From Artemisia argyi (taxonomy: Eukaryota > Streptophyta > Magnoliopsida > Asterales > Asteraceae), in the NCBI GenBank assembly GCA_030686995.1, contig CM060697.1, positions 100,906,772-100,970,771 of the forward strand: DNA of 64,000 bases. Direction: 5' to 3'. Positions 12,086-23,867 of this stretch are shown piece by piece. The notes below the pieces were generated by a model. That model saw nothing but the letters and a program-made list of their open reading frames with translations, had not been told where the DNA came from and did no database searches. Both the position numbers and the translations under genes were made by a program. Position 1 is the first letter of the stretch, and the number at the start of each line of letters is the position of its first letter.

Positions 12086-13492
12086 TGATGAGGCGAAAAA
12101 TGATCCATTTTTAGGGGGTCATTTAAGCCCGAATCCGAATTTATTTGATCAAATATTGCCCTAAATCGTTCCTTTTGTGATTTTAGGTGTTTGGAGAGTG
12201 AATTCTGGAAAAGAAGCCATTTTGGACGTTTTTGGAGCATAAAAGTGAAGAAAACGGCTAAGTACCAAATTTCCATGCTGAAGATACAAGGTGACGGCGT
12301 CAAGACTACCATCTTGACGGCGTCAGACATGAGGAATTAATTACCGAAGGTGGTGACGGCGTCAGAAGCCTTCATGACGGCGTCAAAGTGGCAAGAATAA
12401 AATACCGTGGTTGATGACGGCGTCACATAGGCCGTCATAAGTGGATCAAGGCCGTCCGAGGAAGTATATGGCGGCGAGGTGACGGCGTCACATGTAACTC
12501 TTGACGCCGTCAGCCTGTTTTTCCTATATATAGTTTTCTAGTTTTTTCATTTAAAAAGAGAGAAGTTTTGGTGAAACCCTAAAGACGATTTTGGTGCATC
12601 TTTTACAGGTTTTTCAAGGGTTCCAAACCCTTGAGACCTTGCATTGTAATTGAGATAAGTGTTCTTTCAATTCAATCAATATGTCTATGTGTTGGTTATT
12701 TATATCTTGTTCTTATCTCAATTCCATTATGCTAGGCTAGATCTCTTTTGTGTTTGCTTAGATCTAATGAAACCTAGATGTTGATTATGTGTTGATGACT
12801 TGTCTATTCTTGTTTTGAATGAATGATTTATATGTTAGGCTTAAGAAAACTGGCAGATCTCCAAATGGTAACATGCTTGAACGTCTTAAGAAACATGAAC
12901 CGAGGCGTACTAGGTCTTTATTGGTTGTATTTAATGCATGAGCCACTGTTTACAATCCCTATAGTTGTGTTGGGTCATGGTGTAGGAGGAGATAAGAGCT
13001 CATAGAGTTGGGGAGTTATGTATGCCACCCCACGAATGGTATTAAGGAATACAATCCGTCATTCATACAAGTGTAACAAGTAATTAACATGTAAAAGATA
13101 TCTAGGGAGTAGTGAAGTCTAAGTAAACACAATTTCTCCAATTACTGCTCACAACTTTAGTATAATTAGTTTATTTTCATTTTTATTATTTTATTTTGAT
13201 TGCATCTTAGTTTTGGGTTAGTTGATTAGCAACTAATTCCGCCTACTCCTTCGAAACCCGAGATTTTACTTGCTTTCTTAAAAATATAAAAATACAAAAA
13301 TAATCATCCCTCACCTTTAGAACTATTAATTAGGTTTTCTAACTCTAGCGACACTATTCCTAAGCTGAACGATCAATCCCCCGGTACTTGTCACTATACT
13401 ATACTACAACGATCAGGTACACTGCCTGGTGGGGGTTGTAAGCTTCTCGAGATCCCTCGAGAGGTAAAGCAAGGTGCGATTCCCACGCATCA
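12086..13492 (+). mobile_element. Solo LTR of the gag-only element family
   Basis: Starts TGATGAGGCGAAAAATGATCC and ends CACGCATCA, homologous along its length to 19943-21388 and 26273-27719. It is flanked by perfect 5-bp direct repeats CACCC (12081-12085 and 13493-13497). This is a recombined single LTR inside the larger solo LTR. It contains several TGACGGCGTCA motifs (12292-12512) and a TATA box at 12524-12533. Confidence 0.92.
12292..12533 (+). promoter_or_regulatory. TGACGGCGTCA motif array and TATA box in solo LTR
   Basis: Near-palindromic TGACGGCGTCA recurs in forward and, at the end, reverse form (TGACGCCGTCA, 12502-12512). CTATATATAG follows at 12524-12533. Same arrangement as in the two LTRs of the full element. 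Confidence 0.6.
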
Positions 13493-13634
13493 CACCCCCC
13501 CCTATGGCTTTTCCACAGTCCACAAGTGGTAAAAACTCCATTTCCCGCCAAATTGAAGAATAAGACAAGACTCATCCAAATAGCTATTTTACTGGTGGGA
13601 TTTGTCCAGTGGGACCCACAAGACCAAGAGGGTG

Positions 13635-13640
13635 TATAAA
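13635..13640 (+). promoter_or_regulatory. TATA box candidate of the large solo LTR
   Basis: GTGTATAAAATGG occurs in the position matching TTATAAAAGG on the minus strand at 16591-16597 of the Athila-type LTR, both followed by AGAAGCAGA-like sequence. Conservation between diverged LTRs supports a promoter. Confidence 0.5.
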
Positions 13641-16421
13641 ATGGAAGAAAGAAGCAGAAAGGGAGAAGTAATTAGGAGTAGTGTAATTTTAGGGTACGTA
13701 TTAGTATAATTTAAATTCTCAGTTGTAATTTTTAGTTTTAAAAACATTGTAATCAGTTTCTTTAATGTAATTTGAACTTCCTTTGCACTTAATTTAAAAG
13801 TATCTTTACAATTTTTAGTTTTGGCAAATTTAAGTGAAACTGACAATTTCACTTAAACTTGTTAAAAGTTGTTATTCAGTGTTTCTTTGAGCTCATTCAT
13901 GTTCATTTAAAGCTTTCTTAAGATTCTAAGGGTTGGAAATCAGTTTAGTGCATGTTTAGCATAATCACTCAAAAATCACATAAATAGTTCAAAAATATAT
14001 AAATAAGTTTGAAGGAAGTTTGGAGCAAGGGGAATGATGGATTCTGGATTTCCAGGGTATTAGAACTCCAAGGGGAGTAATAGGTTGTGTTCATGGTTCT
14101 TGGTTTCTCAGTTTCAAGCTTGGGTCATATGTAAGCCTTTTTATTCCATTTTGGTATTTCACTGTGCTACAGCTTTTTATCTGCTTATATATAGTTATCT
14201 GTGTTTCTTAGGTGTATCTTAGTCCTTAAATTGCTTTATATTCAGTACTTGTTCAATAAATTTCAAAGTTGCTTTATATTTCATTTTCACTATTAAAATA
14301 GTTCAATTATGATTTATGAGTCTATGTTGTTAATTTCTATGTTTTTAAGCTCCTACAAGCTAATTACATCACACTAGAACCTTAGGTTTCAGAATCGTGG
14401 CTTTAATCTGTGATTTGCTTTAAAAAGTTTCATGTTAGTCTGAGTTAAGGAGTGTTTGGAATTGCTGAGTCTGTGGACTCAGCTGGATTGTAAGGTGGTA
14501 TCTTTAGTCCCTACATGTTCACTTAGGTTAATGTTGCTCATTCAGGTCATAAAAGTAGTGAATATTCAGTAAAAAGTCAAAAATAGCTTTAATCTTAGAA
14601 TGCATTAACTGTGAGGATTTTTTAGGTTGCATAATTAATCACATAGGTCCATTAGTTGTTATACTCACTTGAATCATTCATAAATTAGCTTTAAGCATCT
14701 GTAGTAATCATCTAGGATCAGTAGAATCTCAATAAAGTCAACCTAGGTGTTTAATCTCAAAAGTCAAAATTCATATTGTTCAGAAAATCCAAAATCTCCA
14801 CGAATTGTTGTGAATTTTGTGTTTAGTTTTAGGCTTCCAAATTTCTTGAGTATAACATAGGTCACCTAATCTTTAGGAATCCATGGTTTCTTTATTTTTG
14901 TGATTTTTGGTGGGGGCCCCACAACATCTCAAACTCAGCTGCAGGGGGCATCACCTCCCCTGCTACAGCAGACCACAACCAAGACCACCACTTTTGGTGG
15001 TTATTTGTGGCCACCACAGTGGTCCCCACACCTTAGTTTTAGGTTCTCCCAACCCCCCTCCTACCAGGCTTGTAATCTTGACCTTTAGTTTGACCTTAAG
15101 CTTGGTGGACCCCACCTGGAATTAGCTTTAAAGATTGTCCCAGTTCTGAGTCTATTTTAGGTATCAAAAGTGCTTATTTTGGATCTTATGAGCTTATCAG
15201 TGTTCATGTCTTGTTGTTTCTAGCTTATTTAAGTCAAAGTAACTTATTTGTACCTTAATCAACATCAGTGGACCCCACATTTTCTCATTTGAGATTATTT
15301 CTTGCATTGGTCAAACCAAAGTCAACTGTGTGACTTTTTAGCTTAATCTCAGCTTATTTTCAAATTATAAAAAAGTTGTTTTCATTAAAAGTCTTTGTTT
15401 TTAGGTGTAAAACAAGGTTGTAAAAGAAAAATCCAGAAAAGACAATATAAAAATAAGTGATAGTTTCTATTTAATATAATTTAATTTTAATTTTCATTTT
15501 TAGATTTTTATTAAGTAAGTTGTGTTTTTATATTTTTATTAATTTCCTCTTATATTAAAGTATTTTTATTAATTTTATTAGATTTTTATATTATTATTTA
15601 GTATTTATTAGATTTAATATTAGTTTAATTAATAATTAGTTAATAATTAAGTTTTAAATAGCATAATTAATTTTTATAAGGTAACACCTAGTTTTTATAT
15701 TTTTCCTAGCTTTTAAATGTTATAAAATAGTTTTAGAAATTTTTCCATAATTTTCTAAGTTAATTTAGTATTATTTATAATTTAAATTAGTTTAAATAGT
15801 TTAATTAAGTTAAATAGTTTTTAATTAATAAAAAATCCATAAAAAGACAAAAATATTTATTTTATTTTTTATACTTTCTTCAAGTTCTAATTTAAGTTTA
15901 GAAAATATTTTTGCTAATTTTTAGTTTAATTTATATCATTTGTCATTTTTAGTTAATTTAAATTAGGTTTTAATTTAGATTTTAAATAGTTTTAATAATT
16001 AAATAGTATTTAAATATTATAATAATCACTTTTATCATTTCATTTTCAATTTAAAATTTCTTTTTAATTTTTAAGTTTCAAAAAGTTCAAAAGCACCCCC
16101 TGTAGTTTGTTGAATACCAAATCCCATTTTTCCTGTTACGTGACCTGAATTGTGAATTTGTGCATATATCTGGTATCTGATTTTTGTGAATATTATATCT
16201 GTGTACCAATACCAAAATAACAGTAGCAAAATCAATTCCATATCATCTGGGCTACTGTCCTCAGTGCCACTCACTCATAAACGATTTCAAACGACACCAT
16301 TTCAATCTCGCTGGGACTTTAACGACCCGGGAAAACACTATACTATCACCGGAGTATTGGAACGAGGCTGTCTTTGACTTGTTGACCTTGGTCAATAATA
16401 TCTGACGGTTTAGCCCAAATT

Positions 16422-17834
16422 AAACAGCCAAAGAAACTTGAAATTTATTACTTGGAAAGAGTTACAATACACTAAAGATGCTTAGAACACTACTTAAAAG
16501 CTTAGGTTTACACTAGAAACTTGAAATTGCATTATACGACATACACTTATATAAAATAAACTAGATATATGACTCCTCTGCTTCTCTTCCTTTTATAAGC
16601 TCCAATTAGGGTTCAGAGACACCTTCTGAGCCTTTCCCACTTCAATCTTGACCCTCCAATCTTCTGAATTAATCATAGCCGTTTAAATGAAAATTGGCGC
16701 CAAAAGTCTTCCAAGTTAACTTGGGGCCAAAGGTCTGCAATTAAAGAATTTTGGTAACATATGGAGGTGTCAGGGGACAATTGGGAAGGTTTGGAGGCCA
16801 AGTTGAGGCTTCATGATGAAAACAGAGGATGTGGAGTGGTTTGGGGTGAAAAATTGGTGTGGATAGCATTTATGGTGATGTGGGATTGCTGTGAGGTGGA
16901 AAGGAGGGTTAGGGGGAGTAGGGGGTGAGGTGGATGGTGATGAGGTGGTGTAAAAACCACCTGGTTTTGGGTTTCAGGCGAGGGTGAGGGTGATGAATAG
17001 TGGTGGTGGTTTTGGCGGTATTGGGTGGTCAAACGGGGTCAACCCCCGTTTTGTTTAATAAGGGGGAGTGGTCCGGGTAAGTGTTTGGGCTTGGAAGGGG
17101 TGTGGGCTGGGTAAGGGTGTTTGGTTGGATTAGTTTTTGGTTTTGGATTTAATAAAAGGGTCCGGTTTGGTTATTAGTAAACAAGGACCAAATTTGTAAT
17201 TTGACAAAAATAGAGGGACTGAATTTGTAATTTTCCTAAAGTAGTTACAAGTGCTATTTTTGTCATTTATGAAAACCCAAGGATCAAAGATGTGATTTTT
17301 CCATTTTTCAAATACCAGGGACCTTTTCTGTAATTTCTCAAACTCCAGGGACCATTTATGTAAATTTGGATTTTTAAGGGACTGTGGTTGTAATTTCTCA
17401 AAATGTTATCATAAGGACCAATTTTGTCATTTAAGAATAGTTCAAGGTTTATTTTATTAATTTCCCATTTTTTTAAAACCTTAAGGACTAAATTTGACAT
17501 TTTTGAAACTTGAGGGACTAAAGTTGTCATTTTGTAATTTTTTAACTTTAAAGGACTTTTCTTGACAACTTATGAATCAGTAAGGAACTTTGATGATATT
17601 TTTCATGTTTTGATTTACCAGGGACTAGATTTGACAACTTTTGAAACTTGAGGGACTGAAACTGCCAATTATGCAAACTTTGTACGTTTTTCATCTGTTT
17701 TTGCATATTTTGCATTTGAAACATATAAAACACACTTCTAAGATATTTTAAGTATTATGATGCATATTTGAGTGTTTTTGTATGTTTTGGCAGTTCAGAT
17801 TGGTATAAAATGATGAGTATTTAGACACTCATCA
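16422..17834 (-). repeat. 5' LTR of the Athila-type element, U3-side portion
   Basis: Reads from TGATGAGTGTC (minus strand, 17834) through U3 to the insertion point of the opposite-strand solo LTR. 16843-17834 matches 1-992. A TATA box candidate lies at 16591-16597 on the minus strand. The two parts of this LTR together are about 4.2 kb. Confidence 0.85.
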
Positions 17835-19942
17835 GTACACCTAAGTATCTGACTGGGAGCTTACCCACAGCAAAAGGTAAAACCTCACTAATTGCATTCT
17901 TTTCATCTTCATTCAAACTTCCAAAGAACATTGTACTTTTAGAATAGTTTGGATGCAATCCAGAGCAATTACTAAATTTAACCAGAGCCTTTTTAATAAC
18001 TTGCACAGATGTCTTATCCCCATGGCACATGACTAATAAGTCATCTGCAAAGCATACATGTGATAACTTGATTGCTTTACACCCAAAATGGAACTGGAAC
18101 AACTTTTCTTGATCAATTTCTCTCCCAAGTAGTAATGTGAAGATTTCCATTATTAAGGTGAAAAGATAAGGAGATATGGGGTCTCCTTGTTTAAGGCCCC
18201 TCCCCCCTTTGAAGAAGCCAATTCTCTCACCATTAACATTAAGAGTAAAGGCAGCAGTTGTTACACATTCCATAATCCAATGCACCATTTTCTCATGAAA
18301 ACCAAACCCTTCAAGAACTTTATTCAGAAAATCCCAATTTACTGTGTCATATGCTTTTTGAATGTCTATTTTAAAAGCAACTCTTTTTGGTCCACCTTTT
18401 CTATTGTACCCTCTCATAATTTCCTGGGTGATCATTATGTTATCCTGTATATGCCTACCAGTTATAAAAGCACTTTGGTTGCTACTTACCAAACTACCTA
18501 ATGCAGGCTTGATTCTATTAGTGATTATCTTACTGATGCATTTGTATAACACATTGCAACACGCAATAGGCCTAAAATCAGTTACCTTACTAGGAGTTGG
18601 GACTTTAGGAATCAAGGTGATAAGGGTAGCATTTATCTCTTTTAACATCTTTCCAGAATCAAAGAATTCTTTAACAGCCTTGCATATGTCACTACCAATT
18701 ATGCTCCATGCTCTTTTGAAAAAGGCAGAGGAAAAGCCATTAGGACCTGGAGCCTTAGCATCATTTATATCAAACATAGCAGCTTTAATTTCTTCATTAG
18801 TAATTCCCCTCACCATTTTTTCAGCCACCTCAGTACTTAATCTCTTCTGAAACAGATTTTCACTCGCATCAATTGGTTGAACTGGGCAACTCTGACCAAG
18901 AAATTTTTCAAAGTGTTTTAAAAACAACTGTGGAATCTGATCATCTTCATGTCTTATTCCATTATCATCATTAAGAAAATGTACTTTTGACCTGTTGCTT
19001 CTTCCTTTAAGGACCTTGTGGAAAAATTTACTATTTCTGTCACCTTCATTCAGCCATTTAATACCAGCTTGTTGATACAGAAGTTTTTCCTCATCTGCTA
19101 CAGCTTCACAAAATTCTTCAACAAGCTTAGCCTCTTTCATTCTAAGAGAATTGTTATGAGGATCAGAGTCAATTGCCACCTGCACATCTTTCAATTGCAT
19201 TCTCAACTCAGCAACTCTTTTGAATAAATTTCCTTTGCTCCATCCCAGCTTATTAAGAGGAGATTTCATGCTTTTGAGCTTTTTCACCACTTGATACATG
19301 AAGACACCATTGACTTCTAGACTCCATTTATCCATTACAATAGGAATGAATTCTTGTTTATCAGTAAGGTAATTAGAAAACCTAAAAGATTTAAGCTTCT
19401 TTTCAACAGTAGTAGGTATGCTTAAAATAGCAGGAGTATGATCAGAAATTATATATGGAAGGAACTTAGCATTTGCTTGAGGATACTGATTGATGAAGTC
19501 TTCATTGGTCATGACTCTATCCAACTTCTTTAGAACGCCAGTCATAATACCAATTTTAGCTTTATGTAGGTTTTTTGTCCATGTAAAATGAAGCCCAGAC
19601 CTACATATGTCCTCCACCTCAATCTTATTCAAACACTCCTGAAATTCCAGCATATCAGCATTCATATAAGAGATCCCACTTGAGTGCTCACAAGGTTTTA
19701 AGATGACATTCATGTCCCCTGCCACACACCAAGGATTTCCATTCACATATCTACATTTCTGAGCTAACTCCCTCCATAGCTTCCTTCTTTCAGCACCTTC
19801 ATTTGCAGCATACACAAAAGAGTAGAAACACTTAACCTTATACTTAGGAGCACTTATGACACAAAAAATTGATTGACTTGTTTTGTGTAGTAACTGCATT
19901 TGAGTCTCATTATCATCCCATCCAATAACTATTCTGCATCCC
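17835..19942 (-). pseudogene. LINE ORF2: endonuclease and reverse transcriptase (3' part missing)
   Basis: Continues the frame left at 27720 after the inserted LTR element, across the ATCCC duplication (ECVKG then CRIVIGWDD). The APE-type endonuclease remainder shows WCVAGDMNVIL and YIISDHTPAILSI. RT motifs are DAKAPGPNGFSSAFFKRAW, LITLIPKVPTPSKVTDFRPIACC, SNQSAFITGRHIQDNIM, FKIDIQKAYDTVNWDFL, GLKQGDPISPYLFTL and the catalytic FADDLLV. It is cut at 17835 by the Athila-type LTR inside the segment after RT (PVRYLGVLMSV), so the RNase H/zinc-binding C terminus and poly(A) tail are missing here. No internal stop is seen in this part. Confidence 0.9.
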
Positions 19943-21388
19943 TGATGAGGCGAAAAATGATCCGTTTTTAGGGGGTCATTTAAGCCCGAATCCAAATTTA
20001 TTTGATCAAATATTGCCCTAAATCGTTCCTTTTGTGATTTTAGGTACTTGGAGAGTGAATTCTGGAAAAGAAGCCATTTTGGACGTTTTTGGAGCATAAA
20101 AGTGAAGAAAACGGCAAAGTCTCAATTTTCCATGCTGGGAACAGTAGGTGACGGCGTCAAGAGTAATGTCCTGATGGCGTTAAACCTCAAAAATTAAAAT
20201 CCGTAGTTCATGAAGGCGTCAAGAGTTTTCCTGACGGCGTCAAAACCCCAAGAATAAAAATCCGTAGTTGATGACGGCGTCACACACAGGGCGTCAAGAG
20301 TAAATTGTGTGACGGCCTAGGCCTTGACGGTGTCAGAAGTAGATCAAGGCCGTCCGAGGAAGTATTTGGCGGCGAGGTGAGGCGTCACATTGTTTGTCTT
20401 GACGCCGTCACCCCTATTTTCCTATATATAGTTTTCTAGTTTTTCACATTTAAAAGAGAAGTTTTGGAGAAACCCTAAAGACGATTTTGGTGCAACTTTT
20501 ACAGGTTTTTCAAGGGTTCCAAACCCTTGATACCTTACATTGTAATTGAGATAAGTGTTCTTCTAATTCAATCAATATGTCTATGTGTTGGTTGTCTATA
20601 TCTTGTTCTTGTCTCAATTCCATTATGCTAGGCTAGATCTCTTTTGTGTTTGCTTAGATCTAATGAAACCTAGATATTAATTATGTGTTGATTACTTGTT
20701 TATTCTTGTTGTGGATGAATGATTTATATGTTAGGCTTAAGAAAACTGGCAGATCTCCAAATGGTAACATGCTTGAACGTCTTAAGAAACATGAACCGAG
20801 GCGTACTAGGTCTTTATTGGTTGTATTTAATGCATGAGCCACTGTTTACAATCCCTATAGTTGTGCTGGGCATGGTGTAGGAGGAGATAAGAGCTCATAG
20901 AATTGGGGAGTTATGTATGCCACCCCATGAATGGTATTAAGGAATACGATCCGTCATCCATGCAATTATAACAAGTAATTAACGTGTAAAAGATATCTAG
21001 GGAGTAGTGAAATCTAAGTAAACACATTTTCTCCAATTACTGCTCACAACCTTAGTATAATTAGTTTATTTTCATTTTTAGTATTTTATTTTGATTGCAT
21101 CTTAGTATTGGGTTAGTTGAATAGCAACTAATTCCGCCCAAATCCTTCAAACCCCGAGATTTTACTTGCTTCCATAAAAATATAAAAATACAAAAATAAT
21201 CATCCCTCACCTTTAGAACTAGTTTATAGGCTTTCTAATCCTAGTGACACTATTCCTAAGTTGAACGATCAATCCCCCAGTACTTGTCACTATACTATAC
21301 TACAACGATCAGGTACACTGCCTGGTGGGGGTTGTAAGCTTCTCGAGATCCCTCGAGAGGTAAAGCCTGTTGCGATTCCCACGCATCA
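19943..21388 (+). repeat. 5' LTR of the gag-only element
   Basis: TGATGAGGCG to CGCATCA, 1446 bp, nearly identical to 26273-27719. It has a TGACGGCGTCA array at 20149-20410 and CTATATATAG at 20422-20431. Compared with the 3' LTR it has lost two bases in one motif and has T for C in two others. Confidence 0.93.
20149..20431 (+). promoter_or_regulatory. TGACGGCGTCA array and TATA box, 5' LTR
   Basis: About ten full or partial TGACGGCGTCA-like motifs end in a reversed copy at 20400-20410, 11 bases before CTATATATAG. TGACG is the core bound by plant TGA-type bZIP factors, so an enhancer role is a reasonable inference. Confidence 0.6.
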
Positions 21389-21394
21389 AGTTTT

Positions 21395-21412
21395 TGGCGC
21401 CGCAGCCCGGGG
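21395..21412 (+). promoter_or_regulatory. Primer binding site of the gag-only element
   Basis: TGGCGCCGCAGCCCGGGG begins six bases after the LTR end. It resembles the tRNA-Asp-type PBS of Athila/Tat elements, with differences in the middle. Confidence 0.7.
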
Positions 21413-21559
21413 AATAGTTATTGTCTAGGTTAGGATTTCTTTTTATTAGGTCCACTTGCTAGATTCCTTTCTAGTAAGATTTTATTTTTATTTTTAGGTC
21501 TTCTTTAGTCTATCTTATTTCTTCGTACTTTTGTTCGTAACTCTTTACCATCCGCCATC

Positions 21560-23797
21560 ATGGAAGGTGGTAACATCTTTGAACCCGTCATCCCACCATA
21601 ACAAAACCCACCACTAGAACCCCTTAGGCCCCGAACCTTAGGAGAGTACTCCCGACCTAGCCATCAAGGCTACCGAAACACCATTGAGCTCACCGGAGCC
21701 AATGTGACCCCCTTGCGATCCGACACCATCCGGTTGGTGCAAAGCGGATGTGCATTCCATGGACTTCGTTCCGAAGATCCAAACCAACATCTTAAGGACT
21801 TCCTCAAAATCGTAGATTCCATAGACCTAGGTGTTGAAACTAGAGAGACTACCCGTTTACGCCTATTCCAATTCTCTCTACGGGATCAAGCTAGTCAATG
21901 GCTTGAGCGTTTACCCGCGGGATCCATCACCACATGGGATGATCTCACCACTCGTTTCCTTGCTCAATTTTTCCCACCGGGGAGAACTACTAAGCTTAGA
22001 AATGACATCTTGATGTTCCAACAACGTCAAAATGAATCTCTTTATGAAGCATGGACTCGTTTCAAGGACTTACTCCAAATAGTCCCTCATCATGGCATAG
22101 ATCTTTGGCTCCAAGTCCAAATCTTTTATGACCATATCGACATCTCCACGAGGCGAGCCATTGACCAATCGGCCGGTGGTAAGCTACGTGATCTTAGTGC
22201 AGAACAATCATGGGAACTCATAGAAGATCTTGCTCTCTATGACAACGAAAGTTGGAATGATCCCCGTGATTTGAACAAAACGGTCAAGGCAATATCTTTG
22301 CCTTCGAACAATTCTAGCACTCCCGACCGTAGGATCATGGAACTTGAGGACCAAGTCAAGTTTCTCATGAAATCTTACGATGCTCCTAAGCCTTCAAGCC
22401 AAGTGAACAAAATCACTTCTTCATGCGAATTATGTAGTGGTCCCCATGACACTCGTGATTGTGTGGAACTCCCCGGAACAGCTTTTGCGGACTACGCATC
22501 CATGCGTACCGACGAAGCGGGAGATAAGTGGTACACTTTCAAGCCCGAGCCAAACCCTTACGGCGATTCATACAACCCCTCATGGAAAAATCACCCAAAC
22601 CTTAGGTGGAAACAAAATCAACCCAATTCTTCCAATCCGCCTAATCGTTACCAACCAAACAGTCCACCATCCAACCGTACTTTCAACAACAATCCTTCTA
22701 ACAACTATGGTAGTACCAACAATCTTGAAGGATTGATGTCAAAGTTCATGGCATCTCAAGAAGCCCGCATAGTTAGGTTTGAAACCGAATTCAACCAACA
22801 ACAAACGGAGATGACCAACAAGATTGACAACTTGTTGAAAGCCCTCAACAACCAAGCGTTAATCACACCTAGGAAGGACACTAGGGACACCAATAGTGGA
22901 ATCCAAATTAAGGACCCCTCATCATCCAAACATGTCCACTTTGTCAATGTTGTCACCATTAAGCCGATAGATAAGGAGATAGAAGAGAGTGACAAGGATG
23001 AAGTTAGAGTAAAAGCCGATAGTAAGGATGAGAGTAGGGAAGTTGAGGTTAATAAGGATGAGGAATTAGAGGAGGTAGAACCTATAGAAGAATACTTTGA
23101 TAAGTTGCCAACCAAGGAAGAACGGGAATACCATAAGGATTTATTCGATAGTCCCGAGAGAACATATATCTTTGGCGACCCCCTTATCAAAATGGGAGAC
23201 CCCTCTAACATTAACATCCCATGCAATATCGGGCACATGCATATATGGAAAGCTTACATCGACCCTAGATCCCCCGTGAACATCATGACTAGGACTTATT
23301 ACAATTGGGTGATGAAGAAGCAACTCAATTTTAGGATGATGCCCGGTAAGAATCTGATAAGTAATTTTGCAGGGAGAGTGAAGGGATTACATGTAATTAT
23401 AGGGAATCTTACCTATGAAATCGATTTTATGATAGTGGAAGACATTCGTCCGGTGATAGATGCTTGCCTAAGTCAAATAGTATTCAGAAAACCATTTGTT
23501 GAAGCCACTAGGATGAGTTATGATCCGACTTTACGGATAGTTAGATTTAAGGAAGAGAACGATGAGGTTGCCTATCAAATGCCCCACAAGATTGAACAAT
23601 ACCGCCTTCTCTTTAATTTTGAAAAAGAACACAAGCAAGCGGCTTATTATAGGAATGAGGAGGATAGACGTAGAGGAGTAGAGTATGTTAGAAATAGGAT
23701 GCTTGGTTTCTACAAAGAATGCTTGCAACTAGGTCCGGAATACAAAACTGGTTTAAAAGACGACCTAGAGAGTGGAACCAATGATGAGATCACGTAG
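21560..23797 (+). pseudogene. Gag with protease-like domain of the gag-only element
   Basis: The natural ATG is at 21560 (MEGGNIFEPVIPP), followed by an in-frame TAA at 21599-21601; the frame is then open to 23797 (697 aa from 21704). The retrotransposon gag domain includes SQWLERLPAGSITTWDDL, FFPPGRTTKLRNDI and LYEAWTRFKDLLQ. A knuckle CELCSGPHDTRDC follows, then an Asn/Pro-rich stretch and a Glu/Lys-rich stretch. A retropepsin-like domain is next, in which the catalytic triad position reads YIDPRSPVNIMTRTYYNW: the Asp is kept but the following Thr/Ser-Gly is not. No polymerase follows. The early stop may abolish production unless a downstream start is used. Confidence 0.85.
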
Positions 23798-23840
23798 TAA
23801 CCCACGACCTTGAGTCTAGCTACAAGACTCGTAAATAAAG

Positions 23841-23867
23841 AAAAGCGCTTCTTGGGAGGCAACCCAT
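23841..23867 (+). other. Post-gag motif with small hairpin
   Basis: AAAAGCGCTTCTTGGGAGGC followed by AACCCAT. TGGG and CCCA can pair around AGGCAA. Similar strings after the coding region are, from memory, recurrent in plant Athila/Tat-type elements. Confidence 0.45.

Larger units (their letters stand above)
11136..16421 (+). mobile_element. Solo LTR (plus strand) of a divergent relative, nested in the Athila-type 5' LTR
   Basis: It begins TGATGAGTGTGTAAATACTCATC, homologous to the LTR start at 17834 and 992 but on the other strand. It continues to 12085, is interrupted by another solo LTR, and resumes at 13498 to about 16421. It is flanked by AACAG at 11131-11135 and 16422-16426. The host LTR reads on smoothly across these two copies, which supports a 5-bp TSD. 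The end reads GCCCAAATTA, not the usual CA; the other LTR also ends with a similar CAAAATT beside its PBS. Own length without the nested insertion is about 3.87 kb. A TATA box candidate lies at 13635-13640. No coding sequence. Confidence 0.75.
1..17834 (-). mobile_element. Athila-type Ty3/gypsy LTR retrotransposon, left end outside window, with nested insertions
   Basis: Reading the minus strand, the order is 5' LTR (17834 down to 8349, split), PBS (8332-8348), leader, gag, protease, RT, RNase H, integrase (stop at 1980), spacer, PPT (993-1007) and 3' LTR (992 to beyond base 1). The domain order protease-RT-RNaseH-integrase, the tRNA-Asp-like PBS, absence of a chromodomain and the gag type point to a non-chromovirus Ty3/gypsy element, most likely Athila. 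The two visible LTR starts (1-992 and 16843-17834) differ at only about ten sites by eye, so insertion was fairly recent, yet the coding part is broken in four places. It is inserted into LINE ORF2; the bases after its right edge (GTACA, 17835-17839) should be one half of the TSD. Confidence 0.85.

Noticed and set aside
12823..13005. 60-aa frame recurring in each LTR of the gag-only family
   Set aside because: It ends or shifts differently in the other two LTRs and has no recognisable domain; LTR sequence explains it.
19943..20097. First about 50 codons of the long minus-strand frame at 17821-20097
   Set aside because: They lie in the LTR of the gag-only element; the same peptide appears at 26273-26427. 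They are not part of the LINE protein, which continues at 27720.
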